Source: Thermoplasmata archaeon | GTDB lineage: Archaea; Thermoplasmatota; Thermoplasmata; Lutacidiplasmatales; UBA184 | Reading direction: 5' to 3' | NCBI GenBank assembly: GCA_030043405.1 | Contig: JASHXS010000177.1 | Coordinates: forward strand, 1-11,100 | DNA: 11,100 nucleotides | Shown here: positions 1-5,574 of the stretch, piece after piece | How positions within the stretch are numbered: the first letter of the stretch is position 1 | Layout of the letters: each line of letters starts with the position of its first letter | Notes under the pieces: model-generated | What the model saw: the letters and a program-made list of their open reading frames with translations, nothing else | The model's database searches: none | Told to the model about the DNA's origin: nothing | Translations under genes and position numbers: made by a program

Positions 1-529
1 CAGTGGGCGGAGCATCCGCGAACGTGAGCAGCAGAGAGGCGCCCGCCTCGAGGAATCCTTGGAGCGCGGCGCCGACGCGCGCGTCGGGGTACATAGCGGC
101 GATGCGGTGGGCGTTCGAAACGACCAGCAGGCGGCGCGGCGGGCGTCCGGCGCCGGGCGAGGGGGTGCCCCCCACCTCCGGCGCGTCGAGCGGGACCGAG
201 GCCACCAAGCGCCGGACCGGCTCCCGAACATCCGGACCCTGGCTGCTGGGGGGCCCCGCCGGGGGAACCGCCGGGCTGAGCGCTTCTAGGTCGGCGGGGG
301 AGACTACCCGGAGGCGCTCGACGGGCACGACCCGGCGGGAGAGCGGCCCCTGCTCGTCGAGCAGCTGGTCCCGCAGACGGATCTCCATCCAGGTGAACCC
401 GTGGGCGTACTGCGCCGCGATGGAGTAGGCTACCCAGTTCAGGAGCGCCCGGTTCGACCCCCCGAGGTAGACCGACGTGGGACCGGAGAACAGCTCGCTG
501 AAGTCCCCGTGGCCCACCCGGGAAGCCAT
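1..529 (-). CDS. Hypothetical protein, partial (C-terminus beyond left edge); possible degenerate RecA/KaiC-like fold
   Basis: The minus strand is open from an ATG at 529 to the left edge: 176 codons without a stop, with normal protein composition. The start MASRVGHGDFSELF leads into SVYLGGSNRALLNWVAYSIA (about residues 19-38), then a strand-like WMEIRLRDQ. A linker rich in Pro and Gly follows (about 90-133), then RRLLVVSNAHRIAAMYP and GFLEAGASLLLTFADAPP. The order and spacing recall KaiC/RAD55-type RecA folds: a P-loop strand, then a Walker B strand, then a later 'LLLT' strand. However, the GGS segment lacks the Lys-Thr/Ser of a Walker A motif and no acidic Walker B end is visible. If the resemblance is real it would be a non-ATP-hydrolysing relative; this is inference only. 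The start is supported by the short distance to the divergent VOC gene, but no clear ribosome-binding site is seen. The CDS is surely real; its function is unknown. Confidence 0.72.
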   Translation of the reverse strand, partial: MASRVGHGDFSELFSGPTSVYLGGSNRALLNWVAYSIAAQYAHGFTWMEIRLRDQLLDEQGPLSRRVVPVERLRVVSPADLEALSPAVPPAGPPSSQGPDVREPVRRLVASVPLDAPEVGGTPSPGAGRPPRRLLVVSNAHRIAAMYPDARVGAALQGFLEAGASLLLTFADAPPT

Positions 530-629
530 CGATCGACGCCCGTCGTAAGTGCCCCCCTCCCGTAAGAGGGTTCGCTCGCGGCCCCTCCGCCTCGAGACGC
601 CCCGGAGTGGGTCCGGGGAGCGCCGCCCC

Positions 630-635
630 AAATAG
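630..635 (+). promoter_or_regulatory. Possible TATA-like element for the VOC gene
   Basis: AAATAG is an A/T-rich island in very GC-rich DNA, 21-26 bases before the ATG at 656. That spacing would give a leaderless or nearly leaderless transcript, which fits the absence of a Shine-Dalgarno sequence before this start. It is short and departs from the archaeal consensus, so it is only a candidate. Confidence 0.25.
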
Positions 636-655
636 GCGTTCGGAGTCGCCCGTGC

Positions 656-1099
656 ATGCGGCTCGAGCAGCCCGGCATCCGGGTGACCGACCTCCGACGA
701 TCGCTCCGATTCTACACGAAGGGTCTCGGCCTCCGCGAGATCCGTCGCGGCGACACGCGGTCGTGGGGTGGGGGCATCTGGGTCCACCTGATCGACCCGG
801 CGTCGCGGCGGCTGCTGGAACTGAACTGGTATCCCAAGGGATCGATCTTCGCGTCGAAGTACTCCGCGGGGGAGGCTCTCGATCACATCGACTTCTCGGT
901 CGGGGTCGCCCCGCGTGCCGCGCTGGAGCGAGCCGCCCGTCGACTCATCCGGTACGGCGCCAAGCCGACGCGCTACATGCCGGAGACCACCCAGGGCTGG
1001 ATGGCGAGCCTGACGGATCCCGACGGGATCTGGATTACCATCGGCCGTCGTCCGACGGCGCCCGAGCGCCGAAAGATGGCCCGCACCCCGGGCCCTTAG
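656..1099 (+). CDS. VOC-family (glyoxalase I fold) protein
   Basis: This 147-residue protein has the two beta-alpha-beta-beta-beta modules of the vicinal oxygen chelate family: GIRVTDLRRSLRFYTKGLG at about 7-25, LLELNWYP at 53-60, LDHIDFSV at 75-82 and TDPDGIWITI at 120-129. Aligned by eye to glyoxalase I, the metal-ligand positions are Gln5 (Gln also in the human enzyme, His in E. coli), Glu55 and His77. The fourth position, normally a Glu that also acts as the catalytic base, is Thr128. It may therefore bind a metal, but ordinary lactoylglutathione lyase activity is doubtful; a dioxygenase-like, isomerase or binding role is possible. The length is normal for a single VOC unit. The ATG has no Shine-Dalgarno sequence and is probably leaderless. 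The gene converges with the methyltransferase gene, and the two overlap by four bases at their stops. The family is confident; the substrate is unknown. Confidence 0.88.
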   Translation: MRLEQPGIRVTDLRRSLRFYTKGLGLREIRRGDTRSWGGGIWVHLIDPASRRLLELNWYPKGSIFASKYSAGEALDHIDFSVGVAPRAALERAARRLIRYGAKPTRYMPETTQGWMASLTDPDGIWITIGRRPTAPERRKMARTPGP

Positions 1100-1857
1100 G
1101 GCGCCTCCCCGGCGTAGGCCCTGAATCGCAGCCGCACGTAGTCGGCGACCCAAGTCCCTTGCGCATCCCGGGCGACAGGACGGAGCCGCTCCACCACGGA
1201 GGCGCGGGCCGAGGGCCGCTCGTCCGCGGGGAGCGCGTCAAAGAACGGACCCGCGAAGACGGAGAGCCAGGACTCGATCCCGTCGGGGAGGGCAGTGGGG
1301 CGAGGAAACAGTTCCATCCGGTCGACGCGGAAGCCGGCAAACTCGAGTCGGGCCCGGTACTCTTCCGGAGAAGGAAAGTACCACGGGTCGACCGTCGCGG
1401 GATCAAGCCCCCGGTCCTTCAGCTCTTCCTCCAGCGCCGAGTGGAGGCGGCGCACATTGCCCAGTCCGCCGAGTTCCGCGACGAACCGGCCGCCCCCCCG
1501 AAGGGCCCGGCGGACTCCGCGGAGGACGGCGTCCGGGTCACTCTTCATCCAATGGAGGGCCGCATTGGAGAACACCGCGTCAAACTCCTGATGAAAGGGC
1601 AGGTCGATGCCATCGGCCACCCGAGCATCGATGCCCGCCCGCTGGGCCGCCGAGACCATCGCCTCTGACCGGTCCACCCCGACCACCGTAGCCCCGGCGG
1701 CGAGCAGCGTCCGAGTGAGGTCGCCGGGGCCGCAGCCGAGGTCCAGGATGCGCTCGCCGGGCTGCGGGGCCAGCAGCTCGACCACGGGCCGTCCGAGCTC
1801 GGGAACGAAGCTCGCGCTCCGCGCATATTCCTCGGGACGCCATCGCTGCGAGTCCAT
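1096..1857 (-). CDS. SAM-dependent methyltransferase (class I, trans-aconitate-methyltransferase-like)
   Basis: This 253-residue class I methyltransferase would transfer a methyl group from S-adenosylmethionine to an unidentified, probably small, acceptor in the cytoplasm. Motif I is ILDLGCGPGD (residues 37-46), and the acidic residue that binds the SAM ribose is Asp62 in VVGVDRSEAM. VADGIDLPF (80-88) is the adenine-binding region, and FDAVFSNAALHWM (92-104) is the post-motif seen in trans-aconitate 2-methyltransferase relatives. Other typical family segments are RWRPEEYARSASFVPELG at the N-terminus, GGRFVAELGGLGN, the PWYFPSPEEY segment and the C-terminal ADYVRLRFRAYAG. The length is usual for the family and no motif is missing. 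The ATG start gives the expected N-terminus just before that conserved block. The neighbours (VOC protein on one side, small helical protein divergent on the other) do not suggest a pathway. The enzyme class is sure; the substrate is not. Confidence 0.92.
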   Translation of the reverse strand: MDSQRWRPEEYARSASFVPELGRPVVELLAPQPGERILDLGCGPGDLTRTLLAAGATVVGVDRSEAMVSAAQRAGIDARVADGIDLPFHQEFDAVFSNAALHWMKSDPDAVLRGVRRALRGGGRFVAELGGLGNVRRLHSALEEELKDRGLDPATVDPWYFPSPEEYRARLEFAGFRVDRMELFPRPTALPDGIESWLSVFAGPFFDALPADERPSARASVVERLRPVARDAQGTWVADYVRLRFRAYAGEAP

Positions 1858-1958
1858 CGGTACCTACGTCGCTCGTACGAGGGAGCTAGCTTAGAGTTTG
1901 GGGGTCCGGCGGCCGCGCGAGGTAAGTAGCTCTGCTCCATTTCCTCTCCCGGAGCACC

Positions 1959-2174
1959 ATGCCCGCAGACACCCTCGAGGACGCCCTCGGCGAAGCCAAG
2001 AAGGCGGCGCGAGAGCTCGCGAGCGCCAGCGCCCGACTGTCCAAGGCCTTGATCGACAAGGCCGAGTCCGCCGCCCGGAACCCCCAGGGTACGGCCCGTA
2101 AGGCGACGAAGGCTGTCGCGCACGAGCTCGACTCAGCCGCGAAGGAGATCAACCGCATCCTGCGGGATCTCTAG
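1959..2174 (+). CDS. Small Ala/Lys-rich helical protein of unknown function
   Basis: This 71-residue protein is rich in Ala, Lys, Glu, Arg and Leu, with no Cys, Trp, Phe or Tyr. It reads as two amphipathic helices (about 4-40 and 45-70) separated by NPQGT at 41-45, so a helical hairpin or a dimeric coiled coil is likely. There is no signal peptide or membrane segment. The start is backed by GGAG at 1951-1954, four bases before the ATG, and by an A/T-richer stretch (GGTAAGTAG, 1921-1929) that could act as promoter. The start region is divergent from the methyltransferase gene across a 101-base spacer, and the membrane-protein gene follows 72 bases downstream on the same strand. I do not recognise the family. 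A scaffold, nucleoid-associated or stress role would be a guess. It is likely a true gene because the reading frame keeps a coherent heptad-like hydrophobic pattern throughout. Confidence 0.68.
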   Translation: MPADTLEDALGEAKKAARELASASARLSKALIDKAESAARNPQGTARKATKAVAHELDSAAKEINRILRDL

Positions 2175-2218
2175 GCGCACGCGCCCGCCACCGAGCTTCG
2201 CCGGAGCAGCGATGGTGT

Positions 2219-2224
2219 CATATC
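2219..2224 (+). promoter_or_regulatory. Possible TATA-like element for the four-helix membrane protein gene
   Basis: CATATC is the only A/T-rich stretch in this spacer and lies 23-28 bases before the ATG at 2247. This is the distance expected for a leaderless archaeal transcript, and no Shine-Dalgarno sequence is seen before that ATG. If used, the membrane-protein gene has its own promoter separate from the small upstream gene. It is a candidate only. Confidence 0.3.
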
Positions 2225-2246
2225 GCGCAGGCGGGAACGGGCCCCC

Positions 2247-2696
2247 ATGAGTTCGATCCCGTGGCCGGCGCGCGCCCTGCGAATCTTGGTGCCCTTGACC
2301 GGAGTGCTGCTCGTCGCGCAATACATCGCCGGATTGCTCACGAACGCCTATGCCCCCTCGGCCGGCTTCACCTCGAACAGTGCCTTCCCGGCCCTGAACG
2401 CCCACTACACCCTCGGCGAGCTCCTGGGCGTGCTCGGCATCGTGCTCGTGGTGGTCGCCGTCTGTTCCCGTTCGCTCCGCGAGATCATCCCGGCCGTGGT
2501 CACCTTCATCGCGATCCTGGTGGCCGGGGTGGCGGGCATGGACTTCGTGCACGCCCAGCCGAACCCCCCGGCCGCCACGGTGGCGATGGGGCTGGCCTTC
2601 CTCGTGGCCTTCGCGACCGTGATGGCCTGGAACTTCCGTATCATGCGACGGACGGCACCCGCGGCGGGGCCCGTGGGCGGCACGCCGACCGCCTGA
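2247..2696 (+). CDS. Four-helix integral membrane protein of unknown function
   Basis: This 149-residue protein has four predicted membrane helices at about 12-33, 53-74, 79-98 and 109-129. Arg residues flank the cytoplasmic ends (R9, R12, R75, R78, R131, R134, R135), so both termini are predicted to face the cytoplasm. Two histidines, H53 (before helix 2) and H102 (after helix 3, in FVHAQPNPP), both fall on the outer face. Such paired histidines can bind haem or metal in small membrane proteins, but nothing else here shows that. The C-terminal tail is Pro/Gly/Ala-rich and probably disordered. There is no signal peptide apart from helix 1. The start ATG agrees with the position of helix 1 and with a TATA-like element 23-28 bases upstream. 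I do not recognise the family. Small quinone- or haem-linked proteins and hypothetical four-helix proteins of archaea are possible matches. Confidence 0.78.
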   Translation: MSSIPWPARALRILVPLTGVLLVAQYIAGLLTNAYAPSAGFTSNSAFPALNAHYTLGELLGVLGIVLVVVAVCSRSLREIIPAVVTFIAILVAGVAGMDFVHAQPNPPAATVAMGLAFLVAFATVMAWNFRIMRRTAPAAGPVGGTPTA

Positions 2697-2702
2697 ACAC
2701 TC

Positions 2703-2746
2703 GGGGCGATGGCCCTCGGAGGGCCCCGGCTTCCCGGCCCCATCGC
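2703..2746 (+). other. GC-rich region with overlapping inverted repeats after the membrane-protein gene
   Basis: Just after the stop at 2696, GCGATGG (2706-2712) is complementary to CCATCGC (2740-2746). Inside, GGCCCT (2711-2716) pairs with AGGGCC (2720-2725) across a three-base loop, and GGGCC (2721-2725) can pair with GGCCC (2736-2740). The pairings compete, so an RNA could take alternative folds. There is no T-tract of the kind archaeal termination usually needs, so I do not call a terminator. In DNA this GC-rich, some of this pairing is expected by chance. The remainder of the 189-base spacer holds the kor promoter and leader; I see no gene in it. Confidence 0.35.
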
Positions 2747-2821
2747 GGCCTTCCCCCGGTTCGGCCGGAGTGCGTTCCCGGGCGGAGATTACTGTCGAGG
2801 AACCCGGCCGCCCGCATCCTC

Positions 2822-2828
2822 TTAAATA
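2822..2828 (+). promoter_or_regulatory. TATA box of the kor operon
   Basis: TTAAATA stands out as an A/T-only heptamer in about 70% GC surroundings and matches the archaeal TATA consensus. Transcription would be expected to begin about 25-28 bases downstream, near 2850. This leaves a leader of some 35 bases with an AGGT (2876-2879) six bases before the korA ATG. It is the clearest promoter in the window and suits a strongly expressed metabolic operon. Confidence 0.6.
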
Positions 2829-2852
2829 CGGTCCCGTGCTGAAAAGGCACGT

Positions 2853-2868
2853 CCGCCGGCTCCGGCGG
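2853..2868 (+). repeat. Perfect 7-bp inverted repeat in the kor leader (possible operator or 5' hairpin)
   Basis: CCGCCGG (2853-2859) and CCGGCGG (2862-2868) are exact reverse complements separated by CT. The DNA is a near-perfect palindrome of 16 bp, and the RNA could form a six-pair stem with loop GCTC. It begins about where transcription should start given the TATA box at 2822-2828. That is a common place for archaeal repressors to bind, and also the right place for a hairpin that shields the 5' end. Chance is possible in GC-rich DNA. Confidence 0.4.
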
Positions 2869-2885
2869 TAGCATCAGGTACCCCC

Positions 2886-4679
2886 ATGACCACCCCGGCG
2901 TCTCGAACAGTCCCCCTGCCCGAAGCAACCGGCCCCGGCGCGGCCCGCCCTATGCCGCCCCTCGCCGACGTCAGCGTGATGATCGGCGGTCAGGGAGGGG
3001 ACGGCACTCTCACGGTGTCTGACCTCTTGGGGCGGTACTTCCGCAAGCGGGGGCTCTACGTCTACACGTCTCGGAACGTGCTCTCCCGGATCCGGGGGGG
3101 TCACGCGGACGCCTCCGTCCGCGCGAGCCGGGATCCGATCGCGGCCCAGAAGTCGACGGTCGATGTGCTGGTGGCCTTCGACCAGGAAGCGATCACGATC
3201 GGGGCCAGCGAACTCGCCCCCCACGGGTACATTCTCTACGACTCCACGGCCTTCAAGTCCGACCTTCCGAACGCGACCGGCTTCCCGTTCGCGACCCTGG
3301 TCGGGGGGGCGCTGGGTCAGCCGATTTTCAAGAATACAGCCGCCTACGGCGCGCTCAGCGTCGTCTTCGGCTTCGACCCCGCCGAGACCCGCGCCGTCAT
3401 CGAGGAGCGGTTCAAGCGGCGGGGGGGTGAAGCGCTCGAGAAGAACCTGAAGGCCCTGGAGATCGGTCGGAAGGCCGCGCTCGAGGCGGCGGGCCTCGCG
3501 GACCGGTACAGCGTCGCCGACGGCGACGCACACGACCTCGTGATGACGACCGGCAACCAGGCGGTCGCCTTGGGGTTCGTGGTCGGCGGCGGCCGGTTCT
3601 TCGCCGGTTACCCGATCACGCCGGCCACCGAGATCATGGAATATCTCCAGCGGTACCTCCCGCCGCTCGGCGGAGTGGTCCGACAGGCCGAGGACGAACT
3701 GGCCGCGGTGAACATGATCATCGGGGCGTCGTACACCGGGGCCCGCGTCATGACCTCGACCAGCGGGCCGGGTCTCTCCCTGATGACCGAGGGGATCGGC
3801 CACGCGGGGACCGCCGAACTCCCCATCGTGGTCGCGGACTGTGCGCGCGTGGGCCCCTCCACCGGACAGCCGACCCGGCACGAACAGTCGGACCTCTCCC
3901 ATCTCGCGAACCTCGGGCACGGCGAGTTCCCGAGGTTCATCGTCGCCCCGGGCACCCCGGTCGACTGCTTCGAAATGACCGTGGACGCCCTGAACCTCGC
4001 CGAGCGGTGGCGGGTGCCGGTCCTGCTCCTCCTCGACCAGGCGCTCTGCCAGAATACCACGACGAGCCCGCGGTTCGATGTCCAGCGGGTCCACGTCGAC
4101 CGGGGCGAGCGGCTCACGGGAGACGCCGTGGCCCAGCTGACCCAATACAAGGCCTACCAATTCACCGAGTCCGGCCGGAGCGCCTACGCCCCGCCCGGCA
4201 CGCCCGGCGTCTGGGCCGAGATCACGGGGAACGAGCACGACGAGTGGGGCCACGTCTCCGTGAACCCCACGAACCGGGTCCGCATGATGCGGAAGCGGAT
4301 GGAGAAGATGGTGAAGGCTCGGGACGAGCTCCCGGCCGCCCGCCTCTTCGGCCCCGCGGACGCGAAGGTCGGGATCATCGGCTTTGGGAGCACGTTCGGG
4401 CCCATCCGAGAGGCCCAGACGGTGCTGGAGGCGCGGGGGAAGCCGACCCGGTTCCTCCAGGCGCGGACGCTCTTCCCGGTCCCCGTCCACGAGATCGAGC
4501 CGTTCCTCAAGTCGGTGGACGTGGCGTACGTGGTCGAGCACAACTACACGGGCCAGTTCGCGCGCCTCTTGCGCGAGACGATGCCGGCCCAGCACGCGAA
4601 GCTCCGGTCCGTCCTGAAGTACGACGGCTCGAACTTCCGGGCGCCCGAGATCATCGCGGCCATCCCGGAGGTGGCGTAG
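2886..4679 (+). CDS. korA: 2-oxoacid:ferredoxin oxidoreductase, fused gamma-alpha subunit
   Basis: With KorB, this 597-residue cytoplasmic subunit forms an enzyme that converts 2-oxoacids (2-oxoglutarate, pyruvate or others) and CoA to acyl-CoA and CO2 while reducing ferredoxin. The N-terminal part, about 28-205, is the gamma (CoA-contacting) domain with GGQGGDG at 34-40 and RIRGGH at 68-73. The alpha part follows, carrying the signature YPITPATEIMEYL from Tyr242 and then QAEDELAAVNMIIGAS and TSTSGPGLSLM. A C-terminal transketolase-like domain lies at about 470-597. The fused gamma-alpha layout and the length are those of two-subunit enzymes such as that of Sulfolobus. There is no separate ferredoxin-like delta gene nearby. 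The first 27 residues are Pro/Ala-rich and poorly typical. An internal ATG at residue 23 is an alternative, but the chosen ATG has an AGGT six bases upstream. The gene has a TATA box and an inverted repeat in its leader. The annotation of type is firm; substrate preference cannot be read here. Confidence 0.95.
   Translation: MTTPASRTVPLPEATGPGAARPMPPLADVSVMIGGQGGDGTLTVSDLLGRYFRKRGLYVYTSRNVLSRIRGGHADASVRASRDPIAAQKSTVDVLVAFDQEAITIGASELAPHGYILYDSTAFKSDLPNATGFPFATLVGGALGQPIFKNTAAYGALSVVFGFDPAETRAVIEERFKRRGGEALEKNLKALEIGRKAALEAAGLADRYSVADGDAHDLVMTTGNQAVALGFVVGGGRFFAGYPITPATEIMEYLQRYLPPLGGVVRQAEDELAAVNMIIGASYTGARVMTSTSGPGLSLMTEGIGHAGTAELPIVVADCARVGPSTGQPTRHEQSDLSHLANLGHGEFPRFIVAPGTPVDCFEMTVDALNLAERWRVPVLLLLDQALCQNTTTSPRFDVQRVHVDRGERLTGDAVAQLTQYKAYQFTESGRSAYAPPGTPGVWAEITGNEHDEWGHVSVNPTNRVRMMRKRMEKMVKARDELPAARLFGPADAKVGIIGFGSTFGPIREAQTVLEARGKPTRFLQARTLFPVPVHEIEPFLKSVDVAYVVEHNYTGQFARLLRETMPAQHAKLRSVLKYDGSNFRAPEIIAAIPEVA
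4667..4673 (+). promoter_or_regulatory. Strong Shine-Dalgarno site for korB inside the end of korA
   Basis: GGAGGTG lies six bases before the korB ATG and within the last codons of korA (it encodes part of Pro-Glu-Val). It is complementary to the 16S rRNA 3' end. It should let ribosomes start korB directly and keep the two subunits in balance, since the genes touch (TAGATG). Leaderless-type genes elsewhere in the window lack such a site. Confidence 0.7.
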
Positions 4680-5546
4680 ATGGTGGAGTCCGCGAAGCCG
4701 GTTCCGCCGATCTGGTGCCCGGGCTGTGGCGACTTCGGCGTGCTCGCCGCGCTGAAGAAGGCGGCGCTGGAACAGAAGGTCGCCCCCTACGACCTCGTGC
4801 TCGTCGGAGGGATCGGCTGCTCCGGCTCGATCCACAACTTCCTCGAGGTGAACGGGATCCATGCCCTGCACGGGCGCCTGCTCGCCCAGGCCGTCGGCGT
4901 CAAGCTCGCCAACCCGGGCCTAACGGTCGTCGCCGCCGGCGGCGATGGCGACGGCTACGCGATCGGGATGGGACATTTCATCCACGCGTTCAAGAAGAAC
5001 GCCTCGATCGTCTACGTCGCGATGAACAACGAGACGTACGGACTCACGAAGGGGCAGCCATCCCCGACCAGCCAGATCGGGTTCGAGGGGAACATCGAAC
5101 GGCCGTTCGACGCGATCCTGACGGCCCTGTCGATCCCGGCGCCAAACCTGATCGCGCGCACGTTCTCCGGCGACCCCAAGACCATGATCGCCGTGCTCGG
5201 GGAGGCGATCAAGTTCACGCGGGAGGGCCGCGGCTTCGCCTTCATCGAGGACCTTTCGCCGTGCGTGACGTACAACGACACGTACAAGCTCTGGCGGGAG
5301 AAGGTCCTCGACGTCTCGAAGGTGCCGGGGTACGACCCGACGGACCGGCAGGCGATGTTCAAGATCTGCCTCGACACGATGGACCAGGGGCGGATCCCGA
5401 TCGGGGTCATGCACCGGCCCAAGGAGACGGCTCCCGAGGGACTCGAGGCGAAGCTCCTCGGGACGGCCCTCGGACCGGCCCGGTCCGACATCTCGATCGA
5501 GCCGAACTTAGCCTCGTACCAGAAGCTGCTCGCCGCCCTCAGCTGA
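4680..5546 (+). CDS. korB: 2-oxoacid:ferredoxin oxidoreductase, beta subunit (TPP and [4Fe-4S] binding)
   Basis: This 288-residue subunit carries thiamine diphosphate and one [4Fe-4S] cluster, passing electrons from the 2-oxoacid to ferredoxin. The four cluster cysteines expected for the family are present: C13 and C16 (WCPGCGDFG), C47 (GGIGCSGS) and C195 (LSPCVTYND). The TPP/Mg site is GGDGDGYAIGMGHF (87-100), ending with MNNETYGLTKGQPSPTS from 115. The YGLTKGQ-SPT form is the one usual in KorB and in broad-specificity archaeal enzymes, in contrast to the YMNTG form of pyruvate-specific enzymes. This points towards 2-oxoglutarate or broad specificity; the statement rests on family knowledge, not on a structure. 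The start codon follows the korA stop with no gap and has a strong Shine-Dalgarno sequence. The length is normal and no key residue is missing. The C-terminal tail beyond about residue 255 is typical of the group and not catalytic. Confidence 0.95.
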   Translation: MVESAKPVPPIWCPGCGDFGVLAALKKAALEQKVAPYDLVLVGGIGCSGSIHNFLEVNGIHALHGRLLAQAVGVKLANPGLTVVAAGGDGDGYAIGMGHFIHAFKKNASIVYVAMNNETYGLTKGQPSPTSQIGFEGNIERPFDAILTALSIPAPNLIARTFSGDPKTMIAVLGEAIKFTREGRGFAFIEDLSPCVTYNDTYKLWREKVLDVSKVPGYDPTDRQAMFKICLDTMDQGRIPIGVMHRPKETAPEGLEAKLLGTALGPARSDISIEPNLASYQKLLAALS

Positions 5547-5574
5547 GCGGCGGCCGGGCGGCCCCCCCGGTCGA

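Noticed and set aside
607..1668. 353-codon plus-strand open frame across the VOC and methyltransferase genes
   Set aside because: It covers the VOC gene out of frame and the methyltransferase antisense. No motif is present.
2697..2885. Spacer before korA searched for a tRNA or small RNA
   Set aside because: No T-loop or acceptor-stem pattern is visible. The GC-rich pairings do not make a cloverleaf.
3420..3430. Run of seven G followed by TGA inside korA, a possible programmed frameshift or sequencing error
   Set aside because: The reading frame is intact on both sides (KRRGGEALEKN), matching a full gamma-alpha fusion, so no shift is needed.
2874..4871. 665-codon open frame on the minus strand opposite korA and the start of korB
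   Set aside because: It is a shadow of GC-rich codon use. The plus strand encodes clear oxidoreductase motifs, and the minus product is His/Arg/Asp-rich with no recognisable domain.
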